DNA from: JACPPO01 sp965262505
GTDB taxonomy: Bacteria; Acidobacteriota; Vicinamibacteria; Vicinamibacterales; UBA2999
Length of the DNA: 64,000 nucleotides
Assembly (NCBI GenBank): GCA_965262505.1
Contig: CBDHFM010000030.1
Location: forward strand, 4,464,001 to 4,528,000
Direction of reading: 5' to 3'
In this document: positions 10,096-17,700 of the stretch, piece by piece
Numbering within the stretch: position 1 is the first letter of the stretch
Layout: each line of letters starts with the position of its first letter
Program-made: the position numbers and the translations under genes
The notes under the pieces: model-generated
What the model saw: the letters and a program-made list of their open reading frames with translations, nothing else
What the model was told of the DNA's origin: nothing
Database searches by the model: none

Positions 10096-11211
10096 TTACT
10101 GAAGCGCCTCCACGCGCTCGGTCAGGCAAAGGGCCGGGCCGCCGAGAAGCGGTTGCGGTCTGCGTATGACCCCATGCTGGGGGTCAGCCGGGGTCACGAT
10201 CGTCGTTCCTGGGGCATCCTCGCCTGGCACTTTCGCCGGCGGATTGATCCACACGGCCGTGGGCAAGGTTTCGCCGCGCGGCGGCCCCTGCACGAAGCGC
10301 TCGGGATGGGCGGCGTAGGCCGCGAGGCGCGTGTGGTGACGGACCTCAAGGATCGTGGCCGCGCGCCCAGAGTGGACGTCGGCGGGCGTGAGATAGCTCA
10401 GGCCACTGTGGTGATGCGCGTCGTTGTACCACGCGAAGAGATCGTGGCCGATCGCGCGCGCGTGTTCGATGGAACCGAAGCGGTCCGGAAAGTCCGGGCG
10501 GTATTTGACCGTCCGGAATTGGGCTTCGGAAAAGGGATTGTCGTTGCTCACCCGAGGCCGCGAGTGGCTCGCCTCGATGCCGAGGTCGGAGAACAAGAGC
10601 GCGACGAGCTTGCTGCGCATCGGCGCGCCGCGGTCCGCGTGGATCGTGAGTTGCTGCGGACCGATGTGTTGCTTGCGGCACGTCGCCTCGATCAGGCACT
10701 GGGCCAGGTGGGCGTTCTCGTGCGCGGCGACCATCCAGCCCACGACGTAGCGACTGAAGAGATCCAGGATCACATACAGCGAGTCAGACAGGTAGGGGAT
10801 CGGCCCTTTCAGCTTAGTGATATCCCACGACCAGATCTGATTCGGGGCCGTCGCCACGAGCTCCGGTTTCGCGTACGCCGGATGCCGCGCCTGGGCGCGC
10901 CGCTCCCGGACTTCCTCCGCGGCGTCGAGAATGCGATACATCGTGCGCGTGGAGCAGAGAGACGTCTGTTCCTCGAGCAGCGTGGCCTGCACTTCGGCGG
11001 GCGACTGATCGACGAACCGCTCGCTGTGCAACACGTCGAGCACCGCCTGGCGTTCGGCGGGCCCGAGCGCGCGCGACGAGGCCGCGCGTGGGGTCGGCGT
11101 CGACGACCGGGCGGGCTGTCGACGCCGATAGAGGGTCGCGCGCGCGAGGCCGACACTCTGACAGAGGGCCGCGGTGGCGCCCGTCGTGGTCACCGCCTCG
11201 ATGGCGATCAT
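10096..11211 (-). CDS. IS3-family transposase OrfB (integrase core)
   Basis: 371 residues. An N-terminal HTH_21-like part (SVGLARATLYRRRQ, FVDQSPAEVQATLLEE) is followed by the rve integrase core with the D-D-E triad: WSWDITKLKGP, HADRGAPMRSK and NDNPFSEAQFRTVKYRPDFP. ATG 11211 overlaps the conserved alternative end of OrfA as TGATG. The frame is intact in this copy. Confidence 0.9.
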   Translation of the reverse strand: MIAIEAVTTTGATAALCQSVGLARATLYRRRQPARSSTPTPRAASSRALGPAERQAVLDVLHSERFVDQSPAEVQATLLEEQTSLCSTRTMYRILDAAEEVRERRAQARHPAYAKPELVATAPNQIWSWDITKLKGPIPYLSDSLYVILDLFSRYVVGWMVAAHENAHLAQCLIEATCRKQHIGPQQLTIHADRGAPMRSKLVALLFSDLGIEASHSRPRVSNDNPFSEAQFRTVKYRPDFPDRFGSIEHARAIGHDLFAWYNDAHHHSGLSYLTPADVHSGRAATILEVRHHTRLAAYAAHPERFVQGPPRGETLPTAVWINPPAKVPGEDAPGTTIVTPADPQHGVIRRPQPLLGGPALCLTERVEALQ

Positions 11212-11239
11212 CAGTCGGGCTCGTCGGTGTCGAGGGGTT

Positions 11240-11728
11240 TCAGGGGGATCCCCAGGATCTCGGCAACTTTTTTTGGAGCGTGATGATCGTCTCGGCCCGC
11301 TGCAGCTTCCGCTGCAGCCGACGGTTCTCGGCTTCGAGCTGTTTCACGCGCGGGTCACCCGGCCTCGGCTTGGGTCCTCGCCGGCGTCCGCGCATGTCCT
11401 GCCAGGCGCCCTGCTCGCGCTGCCGACGCCAGTTGGTGAGCAAGGACGAGTACAACCCCTCGCGACGCAACAGGGCGCCCAGCTCGCCGGGCTTCTTGCA
11501 GGCGTCGGCTTGCGTGAGGATGCGGAGCCGATACTCCGCGGGAAAGCGCCGACGCTGGGCCTTCGCCGGCACTTCAGGATCGGGGTCGGTCGCGCGTGAC
11601 GTGACCGAGGGGCCGAAGGCTGCGGTCGCCCTCCGGGCTCCCTCCGCCTCCGCCCCCTCGGCTACGTCCATCTCTACGGCTGCTGGCATGCGAGTCATCC
11701 ATCGAACCCTCCCCGCCCCTACACTCAT
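11240..11728 (-). CDS. IS3-family transposase OrfA
   Basis: 162 residues. The core is a helix-turn-helix (RRRFPAEYRLRILTQADAC, LGALLRREGLYSSLLTNWR) followed by a leucine-zipper-like coiled coil (KQLEAENRRLQRKLQRAETII). The frame ends LQKKLPRSWGSP after an A7 tract. Reading one base later at A7 gives KKVAEILGIPLKPLDTDEPD and a stop that overlaps OrfB, which is the version conserved in the related element at 20345. Confidence 0.85.
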   Translation of the reverse strand: MSVGAGRVRWMTRMPAAVEMDVAEGAEAEGARRATAAFGPSVTSRATDPDPEVPAKAQRRRFPAEYRLRILTQADACKKPGELGALLRREGLYSSLLTNWRRQREQGAWQDMRGRRRGPKPRPGDPRVKQLEAENRRLQRKLQRAETIITLQKKLPRSWGSP

Positions 11729-11831
11729 CTCACCGGGGAGGTTGTCTCACGGATTATTGGCACAGGGGGGGTACGGAACAGCCAAGATGGAAGTCCCGCC
11801 ACGACGAGATGCGAGCTTGGGAGGATCGGTC

Positions 11832-12539
11832 ATGCGTCTTGTTCCGCTGATGTCGGCAGCGCTCGCCCTGTGCGTCTCGGGGCCCGCCTTCGCCCAGGGC
11901 TGGACCGAGTATGTCAGTCGGGCAGATTTCTTCAGTGTCAGTTTTCCCGGTGAGCCAGAGGTGCAGGAGATCACCTACCCGACGGAATATCGCATCATCC
12001 TACCGGGGCGCGTGTACAGCGTCGAGAATCGAGGGAGCCGCTACTCGGTCACGGTAGTCAACTACGCCGACGCCGTCAAAATTCACCAGGAGCGAGTCAG
12101 GAGCTGCACGGCGGCCGGCGGGGATGGGGACATCTGCCAGGACGACGGGCCGGAGGACGTGCGGGGAGCCATCGTCTATGCGTCGTGGAGTTTCATCAAC
12201 AGGAAGGGCTCCGAGGTTACGCATTACTCGCACTACAACTCGGACAGAATTGAAGGCCACCAGATACATCTCACCAACGCCGATCGGTCACGTACCTCTG
12301 CCGTGGTGCATATGCACGAAAACCGTCTGTATATCCTGGAGGCAACCGTGCCGCCAGGTGCGCCGGCGCCGGGGCTGTTTCAGATATCCGTGCGATTCCT
12401 CGACAAGGAGTGGAACCCGGTTCGCTACGAGTGGGACGGCATTCGACTCTACTCCAACGGGTACCCGCCGCCCCCGCGCACCGGGGGTCAGCGGGGCCAA
12501 GGCCCCGGCCCGCAAAGCCAGGGTCAGCAAGGCAGATGA
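11832..12539 (+). CDS. Secreted protein of unknown function (paralog of 3676-4488)
   Basis: 235 residues with a signal peptide (MRLVPLMSAALALCVSGPAFAQ). It shares with the protein at 3676 the blocks WTEYVSRADFFSVSFPGEP, YRIILPGRVYSVEN, RYSVTVVNYAD, HYSHYNSDRIEGHQIHLTNAD and VVHMHENRLYILEATVP, and ends in a Pro/Gly/Gln-rich tail. I do not know the function. ATG 11832 follows GGGAGGATCGG. A DUF6152-like gene follows 31 bp later on the same strand, so the two may be cotranscribed. Confidence 0.75.
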   Translation: MRLVPLMSAALALCVSGPAFAQGWTEYVSRADFFSVSFPGEPEVQEITYPTEYRIILPGRVYSVENRGSRYSVTVVNYADAVKIHQERVRSCTAAGGDGDICQDDGPEDVRGAIVYASWSFINRKGSEVTHYSHYNSDRIEGHQIHLTNADRSRTSAVVHMHENRLYILEATVPPGAPAPGLFQISVRFLDKEWNPVRYEWDGIRLYSNGYPPPPRTGGQRGQGPGPQSQGQQGR

Positions 12540-12570
12540 CTCTTTCAAGTTCTTGTCTGGGAGGGTGACC

Positions 12571-12963
12571 ATGCAGTTTAAATCCTTCAGCCTCGCGGCC
12601 ATGTGTGCGGTTGCCTTGGCCGTGCCGGCGTGGGCGCACCATTCCCACGGCGCCTACGAAGTCACGAAGTGGACGAATATGGATGGTACGGTTAGCGAGA
12701 TCCACCTGATCGTCCCGCATTCTTGGGTCTACCTCGACGTCGAGGACGACAACGGTGAGACGACCACGTGGGCGCTGGAAGCCGCCGGTCCGGACAGGAT
12801 GATTCAGAATGGAGCCAAGCGCGAAGACGTCCAAGTGGGCGACCGCATCAAAGTGCGGTGCCATCTGCTCAGGGACGGCTCCAACGGCTGTCTGCTCGGG
12901 TTTGTGACGCCCGACCATGGCGATCGGGCCCGAGGCCATGGGGTCGAGATACATTGGGACTAG
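12571..12963 (+). CDS. DUF6152-like secreted protein
   Basis: 130 residues with a signal peptide (LAAMCAVALAVPAWA) cleaved before HHSHGAYE. The blocks NMDGTVSEIHLIVPHSWVY, TTTWALEAAGPDRMI and VQVGDRIKVRCHLLRDGSNG match DUF6152 proteins, of unknown function. ATG 12571 follows GGGAGG at 12559-12564. The upstream secreted gene ends 31 bp before. Only 1 bp after its stop begins a kinase 3' tail (12965-13021). Confidence 0.8.
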   Translation: MQFKSFSLAAMCAVALAVPAWAHHSHGAYEVTKWTNMDGTVSEIHLIVPHSWVYLDVEDDNGETTTWALEAAGPDRMIQNGAKREDVQVGDRIKVRCHLLRDGSNGCLLGFVTPDHGDRARGHGVEIHWD

Positions 12964-12964
12964 G

Positions 12965-13021
12965 CTGATCCTCGTCCAGCACTGGTTCGAGGAACTGCAG
13001 CGGCTGGTGCGGACGGAGTGA
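12965..13021 (+). repeat. Kinase-gene 3' tail, copy 2
   Basis: Encodes LILVQHWFEELQRLVRTE-stop, a slightly diverged version of the tail at 7005-7103, right after the DUF6152 gene. Confidence 0.7.
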
Positions 13022-13126
13022 GCTGAACCCATAGCTGCCGGTCTTCACACGCATCCAGCCATGCCCCGATTGCCATTCCGCGTGATGCAACCGTGGGGGC
13101 CGGACAAGGGCCGGCAGGCTACGCTC

Positions 13127-13276
13127 ATGAGCGAGCACGCCACTGTGGCGGCGGCGTTCGCGGAGATCGAGCGGCTGTCGGCGGAGATGGTCCGCACCGG
13201 GGCACCGAGCGATACGGTGGAGCTTGTTGTGGTCGATGCCGACGGTCAGATCGTCCTGAGGCCGGGCGCGCAGTAG
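13127..13276 (+). CDS. Small protein of unknown function
   Basis: 49 residues if started at ATG 13127 (MSEHATVAAAFAEIERLSAEM...), 71 if the upstream in-frame ATG 13061 is used. The sequence is one helix followed by a beta hairpin (DTVELVVVDADGQIVL). A diverged piece of the same sequence (LVRTGAPSNAIELVV) is found at 14043-14102, so it has been duplicated. No family recognised; it lies between a kinase 3' tail and a lipoprotein gene. Confidence 0.4.
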   Translation: MSEHATVAAAFAEIERLSAEMVRTGAPSDTVELVVVDADGQIVLRPGAQ

Positions 13277-13628
13277 GGCACGGCTGCCAGGCAACTTGCA
13301 GTTCCCTGGACGTTCCACCGTCGTTTCCTGTCGCCTACTGTCACCACAAAAATGCCTTGCATTACGCCGAAACGGGAGTAGGCTCCGTCTGGCTGCACGC
13401 CCGTGCAGCCATCTAAGTCGGCACAGCGATTCGGAACGGAGGCCGCCATGCACTCGGTCCCCCCGATCGTCGTCGTCGCTTCTGGGCATCGCGTCGTCGC
13501 TGTCCGCAGTCCGCGACGTCCTGCTGTCCTTGCATCATCCGGACATCGCCGCCGCACCGCTGGAGCTGGACCCCTCGCACCTGATTCTCCGGATCCGCAG
13601 GCATTCACGTAACCGTAAGGAGGTTCAC
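13277..13628. other. Region without a confident gene
   Basis: One open frame (ATG 13448 to stop 13612, preceded by GGAGG) encodes 54 low-complexity Arg/Pro/Ala-rich residues; a second frame reads LGIASSLSAVRDVLLSLHHPDIAAAPLELDPSHLILRIR without a start and looks more protein-like, so this may be the relic of a gene with a frameshift. Confidence 0.3.
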
Positions 13629-14033
13629 ATGCGCCACCCGCCCCGCGTCCGAGTATCGACCCTCCGCGTTACGCTCACGCTGCTCGCTGTGTCCGCGGCC
13701 GCCGCCTGCTCCGGCGGCGACCCTGCTGGGGCCGACAGCAGCGTGGACGCGCCTTTCGCCGTCGAAGTCTCGCAGACGTACATCACGGTCGAGAACCGCA
13801 CCGGAAGGCCGCTAGTTGGGGGCCAGGTGCAAATCATCCCAGTGGGCATCCTCCCGCCGTTCGAATCGAGGTTGCCCCGACTCGAGCCCGGCGGCGAGAC
13901 GACCATCCTGCTGAACACGTTTAGGGGGAGCGGCGGCCCCTTCAATCGAAATATCGCTCGTGGCAGGAGCGTGAAAGTCACGGCGACAGATCCGCTCGGC
14001 GAGGTCTACGAGCACGAGGTGCCCTTCAACTGA
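13629..14033 (+). CDS. Putative lipoprotein of unknown function
   Basis: 134 residues. The N-terminus has Arg residues, a hydrophobic stretch and Cys after AAAA (TLLAVSAAAACSGG), a lipobox-like signal for lipid anchoring. The mature part (VSQTYITVENRTGRPL, VQIIPVGILPPF, EVYEHEVPFN) looks like a single beta-sandwich domain. ATG 13629 follows AAGGAGG at 13617-13623 with 5-nt spacing, a strong ribosome site. Family not recognised. Confidence 0.7.
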   Translation: MRHPPRVRVSTLRVTLTLLAVSAAAACSGGDPAGADSSVDAPFAVEVSQTYITVENRTGRPLVGGQVQIIPVGILPPFESRLPRLEPGGETTILLNTFRGSGGPFNRNIARGRSVKVTATDPLGEVYEHEVPFN

Positions 14034-14042
14034 AAGGCCAGA

Positions 14043-14102
14043 GGGCTGGTGCGGACTGGCGCGCCGAGTAACGCCATAGAGCTTGTCGTGGCCGCGACGA
14101 CG
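14043..14102 (+). pseudogene. Relic of the small gene at 13127
   Basis: Reads GLVRTGAPSNAIELVVAATT in one frame, matching EMVRTGAPSDTVELVVVDAD of the small protein at 13127-13276, but without its start or end. It leads into the kinase tail at 14128. Confidence 0.5.
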
Positions 14103-14127
14103 ACGGCGTTTATCACGCGCTCGATTC

Positions 14128-14171
14128 GCTGAACTGGTTCGAGGAACTGCGGCGGCTGGTGCCGACGAACT
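14128..14171 (+). repeat. Kinase-gene 3' tail, copy 3
   Basis: Encodes LNWFEELRRLVPTN-stop. Same repeat as at 7005, 12965, 15534, 23688 and 26908. Confidence 0.7.
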
Positions 14172-14249
14172 GACCGGCCGTCAGGCCGTAGCTGCCAGTC
14201 CACGGCAGAGTTCCGACTACCGGCCGCTCGCGGGCAGCTGTTCGCTCAC

Positions 14250-14696
14250 CTATCCCGCGATCGTGTCCCGGAGCCAGTGATGCAGCTCGCTGAAGTGGGC
14301 GGCGGGGGCACGATATTCCTTCGGCGTGACGTGCTCGATCATTTCCCTGTGTGTCGGCGCGCCGTACGGTACCGGACCGTACGCGAGATTCGTCTCGGGT
14401 CCGAAGAACACAATCGGCGGCGCCTGGCCGTAGACCTCGACGACGTAGCGGAGGTTCAGACCGTGGCGCTCTTCACGGATGGCGGACTGGTGCAGCGCGC
14501 GCTGAATCCGGTTAAGGTTCAGCGGCAACCGGCTGACGTCCAGCGTTTCCTGCGCGGCAATGTCGCCTTGGTCCGCTCTCTGTTGAGTTTCAGCCAGCGG
14601 CGTTTGCGCGCTCGCTATGCCCTGGCTGGCCACTCCCACGAACGAGAGGGTCAATCCGAGTGCGAGCCACCGAGTCACGGAGTGTCGTTGGGTCAT
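14250..14696 (-). CDS. Secreted protein of unknown function
   Basis: 148 residues. The N-terminus is a signal peptide (WLALGLTLSFVGVASQGIASAQ). The mature part contains LPLNLNRIQRALHQS, LRYVVEVYGQAPPIVFFG and APAAHFSELHHWLRDTIAG. ATG 14696 is preferred over 14744 because AGGAGGG stands 7 nt before it. It is the only minus-strand accessory gene among the kinase-bracketed genes. No family recognised. Confidence 0.6.
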   Translation of the reverse strand: MTQRHSVTRWLALGLTLSFVGVASQGIASAQTPLAETQQRADQGDIAAQETLDVSRLPLNLNRIQRALHQSAIREERHGLNLRYVVEVYGQAPPIVFFGPETNLAYGPVPYGAPTHREMIEHVTPKEYRAPAAHFSELHHWLRDTIAG

Positions 14697-14790
14697 CAGA
14701 GCCCTCCTGGCTGCAAAGGACAGACTGAACCCACTATCTGACACGCAAGCGGGACGGTCGCAAGCGGAAAGCGGCGGCTCCCAGTAAGCC

Positions 14791-14820
14791 GATTCCTCCT
14801 ATAATCAGGCCCGAGTCCGA
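14791..14820 (+). promoter_or_regulatory. Kinase 5' module, promoter part (copy a)
   Basis: GATTCCTCCTATAATCAGGC followed by CCGAGTCCGATG. The -10 box is 14800-14805 and the ATG 14818. Matches modules at 15651, 25146 and 31664; after the ATG the kinase codons are lost. It lies 91 nt before the tube-like gene. Confidence 0.6.
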
Positions 14821-14910
14821 TGGGCGAGAGCAGTGGTAACTTGCCCTGCGCAACATCAATAACGGGCTGCCCGACAGGGGGCCAGGTGCTTGGTTGTCAA
14901 GGAGGCAGCG

Positions 14911-15384
14911 ATGCCGGTTGAACTCGTGCTGATCAAGAACCTTGCGACGGGCTCAGAGGTTCGAGTTTCCGCGAATCCATCCTCCATCCGCATCGAACAC
15001 ACGGTTCCGTGGGAGCGTCACAAGCAGTCGAGGGGCGACGTTCCGACGCTTGAGTTTGAGCGTCAGGGACCATCGGTCCTCACCTGCGAGTTGACGTTTA
15101 GGGGTGTCGGGACACCGCCCAACGTCTACAGGGAGTTCGTGGAGCCGCTTACCGTCATGACACTCGTGGCGAGAGATGTCCCCGCGGCGCAGAGGCATCC
15201 TCCCCAATGCCTGTTCGTCCGAGGCGCCCAGTTCCCGGCCTTTAAGGGCGTCATCGAGAGCCTGGCGACCACCTACGTTGAGTTCGCCGACGACGGTGCA
15301 CCACTCAAAGCGATCTGCGAGATCCGTATGCGGCAGTCAGGGAGGGTCCAGGCTAAGGTTCGCCGCCGCCGAGCGCCAGCCTGA
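14911..15384 (+). CDS. Contractile injection system tube-adaptor-like protein
   Basis: 157 residues. The pattern VELVLIKNLATGSEVRV-x-NPSSIRIEHTVPWERHK, DVPTLEFERQGPSVLTCELTF, HPPQCLFVRG and FKGVIESLATTYVEFADDGAPLKA matches what I know as the 'CIS tube protein' family (PVC/Afp and T6SS-like extracellular injection systems), where it links inner tube and spike next to a LysM protein. None of the sheath, tube, baseplate or AAA genes is nearby, so this is an orphan. ATG 14911 follows AAGGAGG (14899-14905). A kinase 5' module lies upstream and a kinase 3' tail downstream. Confidence 0.7.
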   Translation: MPVELVLIKNLATGSEVRVSANPSSIRIEHTVPWERHKQSRGDVPTLEFERQGPSVLTCELTFRGVGTPPNVYREFVEPLTVMTLVARDVPAAQRHPPQCLFVRGAQFPAFKGVIESLATTYVEFADDGAPLKAICEIRMRQSGRVQAKVRRRRAPA

Positions 15385-15533
15385 GGCGCAGGGCTGTGTT
15401 CTTGCGCACCTATTGAAAAGTGCAACTGGTGTACCACCGAGGGACCCCGACGAAATCCAAGATTGGGCGAGCGGAGCCGAGAATCAGCCATGAAAATCCG
15501 CGCCCGCTGGGGAATCCTCTCGGGAAGGGCCGC

Positions 15534-15579
15534 CCAGCACTGGTTCGAGGAACTGCAGCGGCTGGTGCCGACGAACTGA
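15534..15579 (+). repeat. Kinase-gene 3' tail, copy 4
   Basis: Encodes AQHWFEELQRLVPTN-stop. It is followed within 72 bp by the next 5' module. Confidence 0.7.
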
Positions 15580-15612
15580 CGGGCTCACGCTGCGCGCAGC
15601 GGTCCCTCGAAA

Positions 15613-15643
15613 TACAGCCGGGTGAGTCCCGGTGGGGACGCCA
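15613..15643 (+). other. tRNA 3'-end-like fragment
   Basis: ACAGCCGGGTGAGTCCCGG then TGGGGACGCCA resembles the T arm, acceptor strand and CCA of a glutamate-type tRNA with a 2-3 nt loss in the T loop. No anticodon or D arm precedes it. It stands between a kinase 3' tail and a kinase 5' module. Confidence 0.4.
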
Positions 15644-15650
15644 AATCGCT

Positions 15651-15683
15651 CAGCGATTCCTCCTATAATCAGGCCCAACTCCG
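15651..15683 (+). promoter_or_regulatory. Kinase 5' module, promoter part (copy b)
   Basis: CAGCGATTCCTCCTATAATC then AGGCCCAACTCCG and ATG 15684. The -10 box (15664-15669) ends 14 nt before the start codon, so transcripts would have a leader of only about 7 nt: nearly leaderless. Confidence 0.6.
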
Positions 15684-16330
15684 ATGGCGCTGAGTTCCGG
15701 CACCCGCCTCGGCCCGTATGCGATCACCGCCCAGATCGGCGTGGGCGGGATGGGGGAGGTGTATCGGGCCACCGACACGAAGCTGGATCGGCAAGTAGCC
15801 ATCAAGACAAACGAGTTCCGCTCCCAGGGACTGGCGCCGGAGGCGGTTTTCGTTGGGAGCGTGGATCTTAAGTACGGCTTGACCTCGGGCCTGACTCTGG
15901 ATTTGGCGCTCAACCCCGATTTCTCCTACGTAGAGGTGGAGGTCAAGAAGAAGGTCAACCTGACCACGTTCCCGGACTCTTTCCCAGAAAAACGCGCGTT
16001 TTTCGTTGAAAATGCCGGGCTCTTTCAATTAGGGGAGACGTACCGCGTAGGGCCTCGCCGAAAGCCAGAAGCCAGCCTTTTCAGGAGTCGCAACATCGGG
16101 CTCTCAGCCAATGGAGAACCTGTTCCCATCTTGGGCGGTGCGCGGCTCACAAGCCGGACGGGGCCCTACTACCTAGGATTCATGAACGTTCAGACCAGGG
16201 TTGACGGCGCTGTGCCGGCCAACAACTTCACCGTCGCGCGGGTCAAACGGGACATCCTGGCCCGTTCTGACGTGGGCGTGCTGTTCGTCAACCGCCAATC
16301 GGGGCAGCCCGACGACTATAACCGCACGTT
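15684..16330 (+). pseudogene. Kinase N-terminus fused to DUF5916 barrel protein, segment 1
   Basis: Codons 1-42 are the start of a serine/threonine kinase: SSGTRLGPYAITAQIGVGG, glycine loop GGMGEVYRA and the ATP lysine in QVAIK. From about residue 43 the same frame turns into a DUF5916 protein (VDLKYGLTSGLTLDLALNPD, FPEKRAFFVENAGLFQLG, ARSDVGVLFVNRQSG). The frame is cut at 16330 by an IS3-family element and resumes at 19728 with FGADVNFQF. The kinase part alone cannot be active, since the catalytic loop and activation segment are absent. Confidence 0.8.
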
Positions 16331-16398
16331 TGACCTGCCGGCTTTCTTCGGACCAGCTGACGCTTGAGAGAATGGCGCCCTCGGAAAGTGAGGGAGCC

Positions 16399-16657
16399 AT
16401 GAAGAAGACCCGATTCACCGAAGAACAGATGGTCACGATCCTCCGGGAGGCCGACACGAAACCGGTCCCGGACGTGGCGAAGAAGCACGGTGTCAGCGGC
16501 CAGACGATCTACAGCTGGCGGAAGCACTTTGGCAGCTTGGAACCGTCCGACGTCAAGCGCTTGCGCCAGCTCGAGCAGGAGAACGGCCGCCTGAAGAAGA
16601 TGGTGGCGGACCGGGACCTGGAGATCGACGTCCTCAAGGAGATCACGCGAAAAAAAT
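16399..16657 (+). pseudogene. IS407-like OrfA, cut by IS1595
   Basis: MKKTRFTEEQMVTILREAD, VPDVAKKHGVSGQTIYSWRK and RLRQLEQENGRLKKMVADRD form the HTH and coiled coil of an IS3-family OrfA. At ITRKKW the frame enters the IS1595 inverted repeat, just at the A7 tract where OrfA/OrfB frameshifting would occur. Confidence 0.85.
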
Positions 16658-16722
16658 GGGGATTATATCTGAAAGTGGCGAAAAGCGTTGACCGCTACGC
16701 CACTTTGAGGTAAGATGCACTC

Positions 16723-17700
16723 ATGGCTAAGGCACCTGGCAAGGCGTACCGCAAAGGCATCACCCTCAAGCAGATCATGCGGATGTTCCCCGACAACGAA
16801 ACAGCCGAGCGCTGGTTTGTCGAGCAACGCTGGCACGGCGTCATCGCCTGCCCCTCCTGCGGGTCCGTGAACGTTCAGACGGGGTGCAAGCACAAGACCA
16901 TGCCCTACCGCTGCCGTGAAAAGGAATGCAAGCAGAAGTTCAGCGTGAAGACGGGCACCGTGATGGAGTGCGCAAAGGTCGGTTATCAGGATTGGCTGCT
17001 CGCGGCCTTCCTGCTCATGACCAGCCTCAAGAGCGTATCGAGCATGAAGCTCCACCGCGATCTCGGTCTAACACAGAAAACCGCGTGGTTCCTTGCGCAG
17101 CGGCTCAGGGGTGCCCTCTCGCAGAACGGGAAGCTGTTTGCCGGTCCGGTTGAAGTTGACGAAACCTACTTCGGCGGTCGCCGCCGGAACATGAGCAACA
17201 CCAAGCGGAAGGAGCTGGCGGATACCGGGCGCGGGCCAGTCGGTAAAACGGCGGTGGTTGGTGTCAAGGACCGCGCCACGAAGCAGGTCGCCGCTAAAGT
17301 CGTTACGGCCACGGACGCGGCCACGTTGCAAGGGTTCGTTGGAGAGCATGCGTCACCGGGCGCGACGGTCTATACGGACGACCACGGTGGCTACGAGGGG
17401 ATGCCGTTCACGCACGGCACGGTCAAACACTCACTCTCCGAGTACGTCAAGGGCGACATTCACACCAACGGGATCGAGTCACTGTGGAGCATGTTGAAGC
17501 GCGCCCACAAGGGCACGTTCCACAAGCTCAGCCCAAAGCACTTGGACCGCTACGTCCAGGAGTTCGCCAGCCGCCAGAACCTCCGCGAAGAAGACACCAT
17601 CGCGCAACTGGCCGCGCTTAGCGGCGGGATGGACGGGAAGCAGCTTCGCTACCGGACGCTAATTGCGGACAACGGCCTCGCCTCTGGGGCGCGGGCATGA
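16723..17700 (+). CDS. IS1595-family transposase (ISXO2-like)
   Basis: 325 residues. An N-terminal zinc ribbon (CPSCGSVN...CKHK...YRCREKECKQKFSVKTGTVM) precedes a DDE-type core: VEVDETYFGGRRRNM, ATVYTDDHGGYEG and HTNGIESLWSMLKRAHKGTF. The frame is intact and its TGA overlaps the next start as ATGA (17697-17700), so the passenger gene is probably translated by coupling. Confidence 0.95.
   Translation: MAKAPGKAYRKGITLKQIMRMFPDNETAERWFVEQRWHGVIACPSCGSVNVQTGCKHKTMPYRCREKECKQKFSVKTGTVMECAKVGYQDWLLAAFLLMTSLKSVSSMKLHRDLGLTQKTAWFLAQRLRGALSQNGKLFAGPVEVDETYFGGRRRNMSNTKRKELADTGRGPVGKTAVVGVKDRATKQVAAKVVTATDAATLQGFVGEHASPGATVYTDDHGGYEGMPFTHGTVKHSLSEYVKGDIHTNGIESLWSMLKRAHKGTFHKLSPKHLDRYVQEFASRQNLREEDTIAQLAALSGGMDGKQLRYRTLIADNGLASGARA

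Larger units (their letters stand above)
10063..11764 (-). mobile_element. IS3-family element, copy A
   Basis: About 1.70 kb. The ends are TGTCAACG-TCCGTGAGACAACC and, on the other strand, TGTGCCAATAATCCGTGAGACAACC. The same sequence recurs at 31809-34816, where it is split by ISAzo13. A few extra terminal bases (10058-10062, 11765-11767) may also belong to it. No target duplication is evident here. Confidence 0.85.

Noticed and set aside
10153..11283. Long plus-strand frames across the IS3 transposase genes
   Set aside because: Antisense shadows without recognisable domains; the same occurs in the second copy.
15613..15643. Possible tmRNA or complete tRNA before the kinase module
   Set aside because: Only a T-arm/acceptor-like end is visible; no D or anticodon arm, so it is listed as a fragment.
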